Below are positions 7,151-14,714 of a stretch of 16,238 bases of DNA, piece by piece. The notes under the pieces were generated by a model. The model was not told the DNA's origin. It saw nothing but the letters and a program-made list of their open reading frames with translations, and did no database searches. The stretch covers positions 1-16,238 of the forward strand of contig DCYS01000018.1 in the NCBI GenBank assembly GCA_002331485.1. The letters run 5' to 3'. The position numbers and the translations under genes are program-made. Position 1 is the first letter of the stretch; the number at the start of each line of letters is the position of its first letter. The DNA comes from Flavobacteriales bacterium UBA2104 (GTDB lineage Bacteria; Bacteroidota; Bacteroidia; Flavobacteriales_D; Crocinitomicaceae).

Positions 7151-8173
7151 CTAGACCTTAAGAAGTTCTTCATTTATTTTTCTAACAATACCCGGTCCTT
7201 CATAAATGAATCCTGTGTAAAGTTGAACAAGACTTGCACCTGCATTTAATTTTTCAATAGCATCTTCAGGAGAATGTATGCCACCAACACCAATTATAGG
7301 GATACTGCCATTCGATTTTGAATGAATATAAGAAATGACCTCGGTAGCTCTTTGTCTTAGTGGTTTTCCTGATAATCCTCCTGGACCAAATCTTTCTGGA
7401 TCTTTTGTCTTAAGGTTTGAACGATCAATCGTCGTATTCGTAGCTATGATTCCTTCAATTTTAGTTGATGACACGATTTCAATTACATCGTCAAGTTGTT
7501 CATTAGTTAAATCTGGGGCTATCTTCAAAAGTATAGGTCTAGATGTTTCTTTTTCACTATTTCGTTGCTTTAAAGTAGAAAGTAATTGTGTTAATGGTTC
7601 TTTGTCTTGAAGTGCTCTGAGGTTAGGAGTATTCGGAGAACTAACATTGACCACAAAATAATCAACGTAAGGGTGAAGTGCATCGAAACTGATCACATAG
7701 TCATCTACTGCACTTTCATTGGGAGTTACTTTATTCTTTCCAATATTTCCACCAATTATCACATCTGTTTTGCGAGATTTAAGGTGTTCGACCATTTTCT
7801 CCACACCACCATTGTTGAAGCCCATTCTATTAATGATCGCTTCATCTTCAGTCAAACGAAATAATCTTTTCTTAGGATTTCCAGGTTGGGGTTTTGGAGT
7901 TACTGTTCCAACCTCAATGAAGCCAAAACCGCAATAGGCCAACTCATTATATAAAGCGGCATCTTTATCAAATCCAGCTGCTAATCCTACTGGATTTTTG
8001 AACTTAAGCCCAAATAACTCCCTTTCTAATCTTGGATCCTCTTTGACATATAGCTTCTTCCAACGATTTTTCATTCCAGGAATTGAAAGCGTAAAACGGA
8101 TCATTTTAAAAATGAAATGATGAACCTTTTCAGGGTCAAATCGAAATAAAATGCCTTTTATCAGAGAATACAT
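7151..8173 (-). CDS. pyrD: Dihydroorotate dehydrogenase, quinone-dependent (class 2)
   Basis: Oxidises dihydroorotate to orotate in pyrimidine synthesis and passes electrons to the membrane quinone pool through FMN. The 340-residue length and the N-terminal membrane-association segment (residues 1-45, FDPEKVHHF) mark class 2. Visible motifs are NPVGLAAGFDKDA (60-72, FMN site), NRMGFNNGG (115-123), and VSSPNTPNLRALQ (177-189), where Ser179 fits the catalytic base of class 2 enzymes. Near the C-terminus, GVGGIHSPEDA and the following Gly-rich segment bind the FMN phosphate. It appears to be the first gene of the eight-gene minus-strand block. A -7-type box sits just upstream, beyond the terminator of the neighbouring gene. 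Confidence 0.95.
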   Translation of the reverse strand: MYSLIKGILFRFDPEKVHHFIFKMIRFTLSIPGMKNRWKKLYVKEDPRLERELFGLKFKNPVGLAAGFDKDAALYNELAYCGFGFIEVGTVTPKPQPGNPKKRLFRLTEDEAIINRMGFNNGGVEKMVEHLKSRKTDVIIGGNIGKNKVTPNESAVDDYVISFDALHPYVDYFVVNVSSPNTPNLRALQDKEPLTQLLSTLKQRNSEKETSRPILLKIAPDLTNEQLDDVIEIVSSTKIEGIIATNTTIDRSNLKTKDPERFGPGGLSGKPLRQRATEVISYIHSKSNGSIPIIGVGGIHSPEDAIEKLNAGASLVQLYTGFIYEGPGIVRKINEELLKV

Positions 8174-8187
8174 ATCATTAATTTTGA

Positions 8188-8195
8188 CAAAAATA
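8188..8195 (-). promoter_or_regulatory. Likely -7 box of the pyrD operon promoter
   Basis: On the minus strand this reads TATTTTTG, a full match to the Bacteroidota -7 consensus TAnnTTTG. It would start transcription about 10 bases before the pyrD ATG. I see no clear -33 TTTG; that region lies inside the upstream terminator hairpin. Confidence 0.5.
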
Positions 8196-8199
8196 GCAA

Positions 8200-8229
8200 T
8201 AAAAAAAGGTGAGGGGGGACCTCACCTTT
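8200..8229 (-). terminator. Terminator of the outer-membrane protein gene
   Basis: On the minus strand AAAGGTGAGG and CCTCACCTTT form a perfect 10-bp stem around a five-base loop (TCCCC) and run into seven T. It starts about 18 bases after the stop of the gene at 8248-9207, separating that gene from the pyrD operon. Confidence 0.9.
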
Positions 8230-8247
8230 ACTGAAATATATTATTTC

Positions 8248-9207
8248 TTAGAATTTCGTTCTACCTTTCCACTTGATTCTGCTACTTCTTGGTTTCGGAT
8301 ACGTAATGTTACGAGTAAGAACAATGTTAGCAAATAAGTAAGCATCTTTATCATTAGGGTTTCCACGTTGTTGACCAGCAGTAAACCAGCTATGATTTTC
8401 AATTGCTGGGTTTGCAGCGTATACCGCATCATCTCCAACTTGGGCAGCTAATACTGTAGGATCATAATAGTTCGTAGATACATCATCCAGGTAATCAGTA
8501 AATGTTTTGTTGTAAGATAACTCCATACCTAACCTCCAGAAGTTTCCAATACCTAATTTAAATCCAACACCAAAAGGTATTGCTAGGCTGACTGGTCCAT
8601 ACTCTTCAGCTCCATCTGGTAGACCTTGCCCTTCAGTTTTCAGTGGTCTTAAATTCGTCCAATTACCATTTATTTGAGTTTGAGGATTGAAGTAAAATCC
8701 ACTAATTCCTGAGAATAGATAGACCACATCTGCTCTAGGTCGTTTACCCTTAAGTCCTCTTATCTTATATCTAGCTCCAACACGTTCATTTGCAAAAATG
8801 ATACACTCAATTCGTTGAGAAAGCTCAACAATTGGAGATCTGAAAGATAAGTTTCTACTTCTTCTAATAATTTCATCAGTATTCGCGTCATCACCATTTA
8901 GCAAACCAAAGTATAATTGTGTACTTGTCGCCCACATCGGATGAAACCTAAATCTATATCCTACTCCTAAACCAGCACGAGTCGCTGGCCAGTCAAGGTC
9001 AATGATAGATTTCTGAGATCCAACTTGGTTTAAACCACCAAGGTCTCCAAGAAATTGAGTTCCACCTAGAGCAAAGAACAATTCGTGCTTGTTTAATGAC
9101 CAGTTTCTTGATGAGTTAAAATTAGAAGCGAATTGCGCAGAAGTACTGAAACCAAAGCTCAGTACAGCAGTTAGTAATAGAATTCGCATATGTATTGAAT
9201 GAATCAT
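8248..9207 (-). CDS. Outer-membrane beta-barrel protein, DUF6089/PorG-like
   Basis: A 319-residue exported protein. The signal peptide ends near FSTSAQ. The mature part has alternating hydrophobic strands and aromatic residues typical of an outer-membrane barrel. The segment GGTQFLGDLGGLN, then WPATRAGLGVGYRFRFHPMW and FGLLNGDDANT, follows the order seen in DUF6089 proteins, some of which are related to PorG of the type IX secretion system. That link is from memory and not confirmed. The C-terminus is basic (RIKWKGRTKF) rather than ending in a typical barrel signal. Two starts are possible: ATG at 9207, or ATG at 9189 giving a leader beginning MRILLL. Both lie downstream of a good promoter. 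The gene is a single transcription unit with its own terminator. Confidence 0.75.
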   Translation of the reverse strand: MIHSIHMRILLLTAVLSFGFSTSAQFASNFNSSRNWSLNKHELFFALGGTQFLGDLGGLNQVGSQKSIIDLDWPATRAGLGVGYRFRFHPMWATSTQLYFGLLNGDDANTDEIIRRSRNLSFRSPIVELSQRIECIIFANERVGARYKIRGLKGKRPRADVVYLFSGISGFYFNPQTQINGNWTNLRPLKTEGQGLPDGAEEYGPVSLAIPFGVGFKLGIGNFWRLGMELSYNKTFTDYLDDVSTNYYDPTVLAAQVGDDAVYAANPAIENHSWFTAGQQRGNPNDKDAYLFANIVLTRNITYPKPRSSRIKWKGRTKF

Positions 9208-9226
9208 TCGTAGTTTTATAACGATA

Positions 9227-9258
9227 CAAATGTAAAAAGGTTGTTTGAATAACGCAAA
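9227..9258 (-). promoter_or_regulatory. Promoter of the outer-membrane protein gene
   Basis: On the minus strand TTTG (9258-9255) is followed after 20 bases by TACATTTG (9234-9227), matching the Bacteroidota -33/-7 pattern. The predicted transcript start near 9222 leaves a leader of about 15 bases to the ATG at 9207. Confidence 0.65.
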
Positions 9259-9320
9259 GAAAAGATGTGAATTAAATTCAATAACAGATTGTTAACAAGA
9301 TAGTATTAATGAAAGAACAA

Positions 9321-10277
9321 TTATTCTTCTCCACGAATTTCAAGGGTGGCGTCGTTAACGGTCTCATTGATAATCAATTGATATTTATTCAAATTGTTTT
9401 TTTGAAATACTTTGACTTCAGTTGTTATTCCTGCGTTCTCTATGATTGAATCTTCAAGTTTACCTTGACTAGGAGCGAATAAATTTAGAGGATGCCCTTG
9501 ACCAAATTTAGCGTGAATTCTGAATATTTTATTCTCCATGATCAACTCGTTGTGTCCAATATTTATCATAGTGATCTTACCCTGATTAAGACTGTTGAAA
9601 ATGTAGATCTGATCTTTTATTTTGAAAAAACCAACATAAACTGGAAAAGGTATTCCTAACCATTTTGGTCTTCCTAATGCAAATTGTATACTCACAGTTG
9701 GATCATCAAAACCTGAGATATGTCCCCACTTGTATTTTCTGGGAAATGAACTGCCCCAATTTTTATCGATGTATCCCGAATCATTATCAAATCGGATATT
9801 ATTATTCTCTATTTCAATATTTCCACTTACTTCAAGTGATGGAGCGATTACGTCATGTTTACATTCAACCAGCGGTATTCTACTCAATTGTCCCATAATA
9901 CTTGGTTTAAGTGCTGTACGTTTCCAAGGGAGAAACATGCTAATAGAAAGATCAACATTACAATTCTTTTCTGTTAGCTTTATTCCTCTGGTATTAAAAT
10001 GATTATTTCCAATTGAGAATTCGAAGCGACCTGTACCCATTTTCAGAGAGTCGATAGGGTACTCAAAGTATAGTGTTGATATAAATTGAGAGCTAACTTG
10101 AATAAACGCATGACTTTTTTCCGGTGATTTGGCGTAGCCACAGATAATAACTAAGGTTGTACCGTCTTTCTTTGCGACTTTAAAGTAAAACCCTTCGAAT
10201 GCATTTCTTTTCCTACTTGAGAAATGGAAATTATCGTACTTCCTTATCGGGTAATTACTTAGATCGAAATTATTCAC
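9321..10277 (-). CDS. Tocopherol cyclase family protein
   Basis: A 318-residue protein without a signal peptide. It carries the conserved blocks of the tocopherol cyclase family in order: AFEGFYFK (26-33), HAFIQV near 56-61, MGQLSRIPLVECKHDV (128-143) and GYIDKNWGSSFPRKYKWG (168-185). In plants and cyanobacteria these enzymes close the chromanol ring of vitamin E, but many heterotrophic bacteria have family members of unknown substrate. The start is GTG at 10277: a TAG stop lies two codons upstream in frame and I see no later start before the first conserved block. It follows the ABC exporter by 36 bases with a modest hairpin between, so read-through co-expression is possible. Acting on a quinone- or lipid-like substrate is inference. 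Confidence 0.8.
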   Translation of the reverse strand: MNNFDLSNYPIRKYDNFHFSSRKRNAFEGFYFKVAKKDGTTLVIICGYAKSPEKSHAFIQVSSQFISTLYFEYPIDSLKMGTGRFEFSIGNNHFNTRGIKLTEKNCNVDLSISMFLPWKRTALKPSIMGQLSRIPLVECKHDVIAPSLEVSGNIEIENNNIRFDNDSGYIDKNWGSSFPRKYKWGHISGFDDPTVSIQFALGRPKWLGIPFPVYVGFFKIKDQIYIFNSLNQGKITMINIGHNELIMENKIFRIHAKFGQGHPLNLFAPSQGKLEDSIIENAGITTEVKVFQKNNLNKYQLIINETVNDATLEIRGEE

Positions 10278-10281
10278 AAAC

Positions 10282-10310
10282 TAAAAACGCACGGAACATT
10301 GATTTGTTCC
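10282..10310 (-). terminator. Possible weak terminator after the ABC exporter
   Basis: On the minus strand CGGAACA and TGTTCCG pair over seven bases with a six-base loop, followed by TGCGTTTTTAG. The stem is perfect but the T tract is short and set back by four bases, so termination may be partial and let transcription reach the next gene. Confidence 0.5.
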
Positions 10311-10313
10311 GAA

Positions 10314-12140
10314 TTATTGGATTTGGAGTTCATTTAAGTTTGCGTAAACACCGTCCTTCATGTTGATCAGCTCATCGTGTGTTCCTTTTTCTACGATTTG
10401 ACCCTTTTCCATGACTAGAATTTCATCCGCCTTTCGAATTGTGCTCAATCGGTGGGCAATTATAAAGGATGTTCTGTTTTCCATGAGATTATTGAGCGCT
10501 TCTTGAACCAGTCTTTCAGATTCAGCATCGAGTGCTGAGGTTGCCTCATCCAGAATTAGGATCTTTGGATCTTTTAGAATGGCTCGTGCTATTGCAACTC
10601 TTTGTTTTTGTCCACCAGATAGCTGAATCCCACGATCTCCAACTTCCGTTTCAAAACCATCTGGAAAATCTTTAATAAAGGAATAAGCATTTGCCTTTTT
10701 AGCAGCTGCTTCAATTTCATCATCATTGGCATCTGGATTTCCAAATGCAATATTTTCTTTGATCGTACCACTAAATAAAATGACTTCTTGAGGTACAAAA
10801 GCCATGTGATCTCTTAAATGTTCAATGTCTATCTGATCGACACTTTTACCATCAATGGAATAAGTTCCTTCATTAGGTTCGTAAAATCTAAGTAGAAGAG
10901 AGGCTATTGTAGATTTACCTGCTCCAGATGCACCAACTAACGCGATCTTGCCACCACTGTTCACTTCAAATGACATGTTTTTGAGAACTTGAACATCCGA
11001 TCGTTCGGGATAATGAAAGCTCACGTTGTTAAACGAAACCTGACCTTTTAAGGTAGGATTGTCATCACCTTTATAAATATCGTTTTCCGTATTTTCATTG
11101 ATCAATTCCATCAGATGCTCAGTAGCACCGATCGCTTTTTGAATGGAAGCATAAAGATCTGGGATCGAACCGATACTAGCACCCATGAATACCGTAAACA
11201 TTACGAAAGAATAGAAATCCCGCTTCTCTAAAGTAGCATCGGGTCCAATGGTCATGTGGAGTCCTTGCCAAATAATAAATACGATCGCACCAAAAAGACA
11301 CATTATTATAAACGAAACAAAAACTCCTCTCCAGTTTCCACTTTTAATGTTTAATCTGCGTATTTCCTCAATGGTCTTACGGTATTTTGACATTACAAAG
11401 GACTCGTTAGTAAAAGTCTTAACATTTGTAATTCCCATCATACTCTCTTCGATGATAGTATTTGAAGAAGCAGTGGCGTCCTGAGCCTCCTTACTTAATT
11501 TTCTAATAAATCTTCCAAATAGTACTGCAATCACAGCCATTACCGGGACAGTTGCGAGCATGATTAAAGCTAACTCCCACGATACAATAGTTATAAAGAT
11601 TATGGATCCGATAATAATAATGATCTGTCTGAAAAATTCGGCAATTGTTGTTCTTAGTGTATCCTGAACAAGAGTAATGTCTGATGATAATCTACTGGTT
11701 AATTCTCCAACTTTATTCTTATTGAAGAAATTCATGGGCATGTATATAAGCTTGCTAAATGCTTCTTTTCTTATATCACGCATCGTGTTCTCAGTGACCT
11801 TTGTGAAAAGTATGATCCTGAAGAAAGAGAATAAACTTTGCAGAACGAATAAAACGAGAAGCATTAGAGCAACCGTATTAATATTGTTAAAATCGATCTG
11901 TTCGATCCAGGAAGTATTTGATTGAGCCATTCCAGGAGAAGCGGTTTGTTCTCCACCCAATAATTGACCCAGCAAGTAAGGAAAGAAAAGTCCTGCAGAA
12001 GAAGATAGTACTAAAAAGATCCAGCCGATGAAAAATACGCCTCTGTACGGCTTTAAATATTTAAAAATCCGTTTTGCCTTTTGAACAGAGTCTTTCGATA
12101 ATTTTACGCGCTCTTTTTTCTTCCCTTTAGGTCTGAACAT
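10314..12140 (-). CDS. ABC exporter, fused membrane and ATPase domains (MsbA-like)
   Basis: A half-transporter of 608 residues that should work as a homodimer in the inner membrane. A basic N-terminus leads into a six-helix ABC transporter membrane domain (about 25-340) and then the ATPase domain (about 365-600). The ATPase shows Walker A GASGAGKST (403-411), the Q-loop Gln451, signature LSGGQ (507-511), Walker B ILILDE (527-532) and the H-loop His563. MsbA-type proteins move lipid A or other lipids, but many relatives export drugs; the substrate cannot be read here. I chose ATG 12140: an in-frame TTG at 12170 would give ten more residues, but it lies inside the -7 box TAACTTTG and so upstream of the likely transcript start. 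The gene diverges from rpmH. Confidence 0.9.
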   Translation of the reverse strand: MFRPKGKKKERVKLSKDSVQKAKRIFKYLKPYRGVFFIGWIFLVLSSSAGLFFPYLLGQLLGGEQTASPGMAQSNTSWIEQIDFNNINTVALMLLVLFVLQSLFSFFRIILFTKVTENTMRDIRKEAFSKLIYMPMNFFNKNKVGELTSRLSSDITLVQDTLRTTIAEFFRQIIIIIGSIIFITIVSWELALIMLATVPVMAVIAVLFGRFIRKLSKEAQDATASSNTIIEESMMGITNVKTFTNESFVMSKYRKTIEEIRRLNIKSGNWRGVFVSFIIMCLFGAIVFIIWQGLHMTIGPDATLEKRDFYSFVMFTVFMGASIGSIPDLYASIQKAIGATEHLMELINENTENDIYKGDDNPTLKGQVSFNNVSFHYPERSDVQVLKNMSFEVNSGGKIALVGASGAGKSTIASLLLRFYEPNEGTYSIDGKSVDQIDIEHLRDHMAFVPQEVILFSGTIKENIAFGNPDANDDEIEAAAKKANAYSFIKDFPDGFETEVGDRGIQLSGGQKQRVAIARAILKDPKILILDEATSALDAESERLVQEALNNLMENRTSFIIAHRLSTIRKADEILVMEKGQIVEKGTHDELINMKDGVYANLNELQIQ

Positions 12141-12167
12141 TCTATTGAATAACTTTATTAATGCGTG

Positions 12168-12175
12168 CAAAGTTA
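12168..12175 (-). promoter_or_regulatory. -7 box of the ABC exporter promoter
   Basis: On the minus strand this reads TAACTTTG, a full match to TAnnTTTG. No TTTG stands at the ideal -33 distance (the nearest is 14 bases away, at 12193-12190). The predicted start near 12162 gives a leader of about 22 bases to the ATG at 12140 and rules out the earlier TTG. Confidence 0.5.
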
Positions 12176-12225
12176 ATGTTACTGAGGAGCAAATAAGAAA
12201 AAATCAAATAATTTTGCTCAACTGT

Positions 12226-12255
12226 TTTGTATAATTCAAAAAACCTTTATCTTTG
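12226..12255 (+). promoter_or_regulatory. Promoter of rpmH
   Basis: TTTG (12226-12229) and TATCTTTG (12248-12255) are separated by 18 bases, a full match to the Bacteroidota promoter pattern. The predicted transcript start near 12261 leaves about 35 bases before the rpmH ATG, an A-rich leader without a Shine-Dalgarno sequence. Confidence 0.75.
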
Positions 12256-12296
12256 CCGTCCTCAAAAAGAGCTAACAGAAAAAAATTATATAGGTC

Positions 12297-12455
12297 ATGA
12301 AAAGAACGTTTCAACCATCACAGAGAAAAAGAAGAAACAAGCACGGTTTTAGAAGTCGTATGGCTACTAAGAACGGTCGTAAGGTATTAGCGGCTCGTCG
12401 TCGTAAAGGAAGAAAGAGATTATCAGTTTCTTCAGATAAACTGGCGAAACGTTAG
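12297..12455 (+). CDS. rpmH: 50S ribosomal protein bL34
   Basis: A 52-residue, strongly basic protein of the large ribosomal subunit. It begins MKRTFQPSQRKRRNKHGFR, the near-universal bL34 start, and continues with RMATKNGRKVLAARRRKGRK (21-40), the family's conserved core. The usual length is 44-53 residues; the short tail LSVSSDKLAKR is typical of Bacteroidota. It is a single-gene unit with a strong promoter and its own terminator. The neighbours rnpA, yidC or dnaA that accompany rpmH in many other bacteria are absent here. Confidence 0.97.
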   Translation: MKRTFQPSQRKRRNKHGFRSRMATKNGRKVLAARRRKGRKRLSVSSDKLAKR

Positions 12456-12477
12456 TAAAGAGATCTATTCGATATTG

Positions 12478-12509
12478 AAAGTCCATCACGATTTGTGGTG
12501 GGCTTTTTT
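12478..12509 (+). terminator. Terminator of rpmH
   Basis: AAAGTCCATCAC and GTGGTGGGCTTT form a 12-bp stem with two wobbles around GATTT, followed directly by a run of six T. It begins 22 bases after the rpmH stop. Confidence 0.9.
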
Positions 12510-12578
12510 GTTTTTAAAGGTTTTATTCCAGCCTTTACAGACCAACTCAAAAAACTTTGAAACCTTTTTGATTAGAGA

Positions 12579-12610
12579 CTTGAAAATTGATGGAATTAAC
12601 TTTACTTTAG
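12579..12610 (+). promoter_or_regulatory. Possible promoter of sucC
   Basis: CTTG (12579-12582) and TACTTTAG (12603-12610) stand 20 bases apart and resemble TTTG and TAnnTTTG, each with a mismatch. A start near 12616 would give a leader of about 18 bases. The upstream gene ends in a strong terminator, so sucC needs a promoter in this gap, but the match itself is weak. Confidence 0.35.
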
Positions 12611-12634
12611 TGGCGAAAAATAATTAGCAAAAGA

Positions 12635-13846
12635 ATGAACTTACACGAATATCAAGGAAAATCAATTTTAAAAAGCTTTGGAGTAGGAATACAAGAAGGC
12701 GTTATTGTTGAAAAACTAGAAGAGGCTGTTTCAAAAGCTAAAGAACTAAACGAAAAAACAGGAACTGAATGGTTCGTTGTAAAAGCGCAGATCCATGCAG
12801 GTGGACGAGGAAAGGGAGTTGTTGAAGAAACTGGATCTCATGGTGTGGTTTTGGCAAAAGGAATGGATAAAGTTGAGGAAACTGTGAAAGGTATCCTTGG
12901 TGGACATCTTGAAACTGCTCAAACAAACGGTGTAGGTAAAAAAGTTAATAAAGTAATGTTGGCAGAAGATGTTTACTATCCTGGTGATAGTGAGCCTTCT
13001 GAGATTTACATGTCTGTACTAATGGATCGTGATCGTGGAAGAAACATGATCATGTATTCAACGGAAGGAGGAATGGATATTGAAGCTGTAGCGGAAAAAA
13101 CACCTCACTTGATATTCAAAGAAGAAATAGATCCACGAGTTGGAATTCAAGGTTTTCAAGCACGTAAGATCGCATTCAACTTAGGATTGAGTGGAAAGGC
13201 ATTTAAAGAGATGACGAAGTTTGTTACTGCTCTTTACGCTGCATACGAAGGTGCTGATGCTTCTATGTTTGAAATCAACCCAGTACTTAAAACTTCTGAT
13301 GATCGAATAATAGCAGTAGATGCTAAGGTTACTCTTGATGATAACGCGTTATTCCGTCACAAGGATTATGCTGAAATGCGAGATAAGACAGAGGAGGATC
13401 CTGCAGAAGTTGAAGCTGATGAGGCTGGACTGAACTTCGTTAAATTAGACGGAAATGTTGGATGTATGGTTAACGGAGCAGGACTTGCGATGGCGACTAT
13501 GGATATTATTAAACAGTCAGGTGGTAATCCTGCTAACTTCCTGGATGTTGGAGGAACGGCTGATGCAGCTCGTGTAGAGAAAGCATTTGATATTATCTTA
13601 AAAGATGATAATGTAAAAGCGATTTTGATCAATATCTTTGGAGGTATTGTAAGATGTGATCGTGTTGCTCAAGGAGTTGTAGATGCATACAAGAACATGG
13701 GGAATATTCCAGTGCCGATCATCGTTAGACTTCAAGGGACGAATGCTGAAGAAGCAAAGAAATTGATCGATGATTCAGGATTAAACGTTCACTCTGCAGT
13801 TCAATTGCAAGAGGCTGCTGATAAAGTGAAAGAGATTTTGGCTTAA
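12635..13846 (+). CDS. sucC: Succinyl-CoA ligase (ADP-forming), beta subunit
   Basis: With the alpha subunit SucD it converts succinyl-CoA to succinate while making ATP (or GTP) in the TCA cycle. The 403-residue length is slightly above the E. coli 388. The start MNLHEYQGKSIL is the family's typical N-terminus. The ATP-grasp domain (about 1-240) shows the nucleotide-binding loop HAGGRGKG near 54-61 and the metal-binding segment FEINPV. The C-terminal CoA-ligase domain holds VNGAGLAMATMDI, FLDVGG and NIFGGIVRCD, the last contacting the phosphohistidine of SucD. No sucD is visible in the window, so the alpha subunit must be encoded elsewhere, which is common in this phylum. A terminator follows directly. 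Confidence 0.97.
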   Translation: MNLHEYQGKSILKSFGVGIQEGVIVEKLEEAVSKAKELNEKTGTEWFVVKAQIHAGGRGKGVVEETGSHGVVLAKGMDKVEETVKGILGGHLETAQTNGVGKKVNKVMLAEDVYYPGDSEPSEIYMSVLMDRDRGRNMIMYSTEGGMDIEAVAEKTPHLIFKEEIDPRVGIQGFQARKIAFNLGLSGKAFKEMTKFVTALYAAYEGADASMFEINPVLKTSDDRIIAVDAKVTLDDNALFRHKDYAEMRDKTEEDPAEVEADEAGLNFVKLDGNVGCMVNGAGLAMATMDIIKQSGGNPANFLDVGGTADAARVEKAFDIILKDDNVKAILINIFGGIVRCDRVAQGVVDAYKNMGNIPVPIIVRLQGTNAEEAKKLIDDSGLNVHSAVQLQEAADKVKEILA

Positions 13847-13869
13847 GAACAAATCTAATTATAGTCAAG

Positions 13870-13898
13870 AGGGGACACTGTATTACGTGTTCCCTTTT
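13870..13898 (+). terminator. Terminator of sucC
   Basis: AGGGGACAC and GTGTTCCCT pair over nine bases with one wobble around an eight-base loop and run into TTTTGTATTTTTG. The T-rich tail also contains the -7 box of the next gene. Confidence 0.75.
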
Positions 13899-13899
13899 G

Positions 13900-13907
13900 T
13901 ATTTTTG
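13900..13907 (+). promoter_or_regulatory. Likely -7 box of the map promoter
   Basis: TATTTTTG fully matches TAnnTTTG and sits in the tail of the sucC terminator. The -33 position falls within the hairpin and has no clear TTTG. A transcript start near 13913 leaves about 17 bases to the ATG at 13931, which supports that start over GTG 13907 or ATG 13910. Confidence 0.45.
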
Positions 13908-13930
13908 TGATGAATTTGTTGAAACGAAAT

Positions 13931-14707
13931 ATGATTGTATATAAATCGAAAGACGAGATTGAGATCATGCGTGAAGCAGCGCAGATCGTGAGTAGAACGT
14001 TAGGAAAAGTAGCTGAAGCGATCGATATTGGAGTAACACCACTAGAATTGGATAAGATAGCTGAAGATTATATTCGTTCTCAGGATGCGATTCCCGGATT
14101 TCTAGGGTTATATGATTTTCCAAACACGCTTTGTATATCGATCAATGAGCAAGTTGTTCACGGATACCCTACAGATGAGCCATTAAAAGATGGGGATATC
14201 GTCTCAGTTGATTGTGGAGCGATATATAAAGGTTACTATGGCGACCATGCGTACACATTTGCTGTAGGAAATATTTCGGACGAGAAGAAGAAACTTCTTG
14301 AAGTCACTCATGAGTGCTTAAATATTGGAATAGAACAAGCGAAAGCAGGTAACCGTATTGGAGATATTGGTTTTCATATTCAGCAACATGCAGAAAAGCA
14401 TGGGTATGGGGTTGTACGCGAATTAGTTGGTCACGGAATTGGTCAAACGATGCATGAAGAACCTCAGGTACCTAATTATGGAAGAAGAGGTCGTGGTAAA
14501 AAGATCAAAGATGGTTTGACAATTGCTATTGAACCAATGATCAATATGGGGACAGAGCGAGTTACATACCTTGATGATAATTGGACGATCGTTACTGCAG
14601 ATGGACAGCCAAGTGCTCATTTTGAACATGATATTGCAGTTATAGATGGTAAGCCAGAAGTTCTTTCAACATTCAAGTACGTTGAGGAGGCCTTAGCTAA
14701 AAAATAA
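13931..14707 (+). CDS. map: Methionine aminopeptidase, type I
   Basis: Removes the initiator methionine from nascent proteins. From ATG 13931 the product has 258 residues and begins MIVYKSKDEIEIMREAAQIV, the typical start of type I enzymes. All expected site residues are present: His77 in VVHGYP, metal ligands Asp94 (VDCGA) and Asp105 (GDHAYTF), His168 (GHGIG), His175, Glu201 (IEPMIN) and Glu232 (FEHDIAV). It is a short form without an N-terminal zinc-finger extension. An upstream GTG (13907) and ATG (13910) are in frame, but they lie at or before the predicted transcript start and add residues not expected in the family. The next gene begins seven bases after the stop and is probably co-transcribed. 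Confidence 0.95.
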   Translation: MIVYKSKDEIEIMREAAQIVSRTLGKVAEAIDIGVTPLELDKIAEDYIRSQDAIPGFLGLYDFPNTLCISINEQVVHGYPTDEPLKDGDIVSVDCGAIYKGYYGDHAYTFAVGNISDEKKKLLEVTHECLNIGIEQAKAGNRIGDIGFHIQQHAEKHGYGVVRELVGHGIGQTMHEEPQVPNYGRRGRGKKIKDGLTIAIEPMINMGTERVTYLDDNWTIVTADGQPSAHFEHDIAVIDGKPEVLSTFKYVEEALAKK

Positions 14708-14714
14708 TTCAACG

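Noticed and set aside
9300..9325. AAGAA/TTCTT hairpin as terminator of the tocopherol-cyclase-family gene
   Set aside because: The stem is only five A-T-rich pairs, overlaps the stop region and lacks a good T tract.
10589..10798. Second minus-strand frame inside the ABC exporter
   Set aside because: It is an out-of-frame reading of the ATPase domain, whose correct frame has all the expected motifs.
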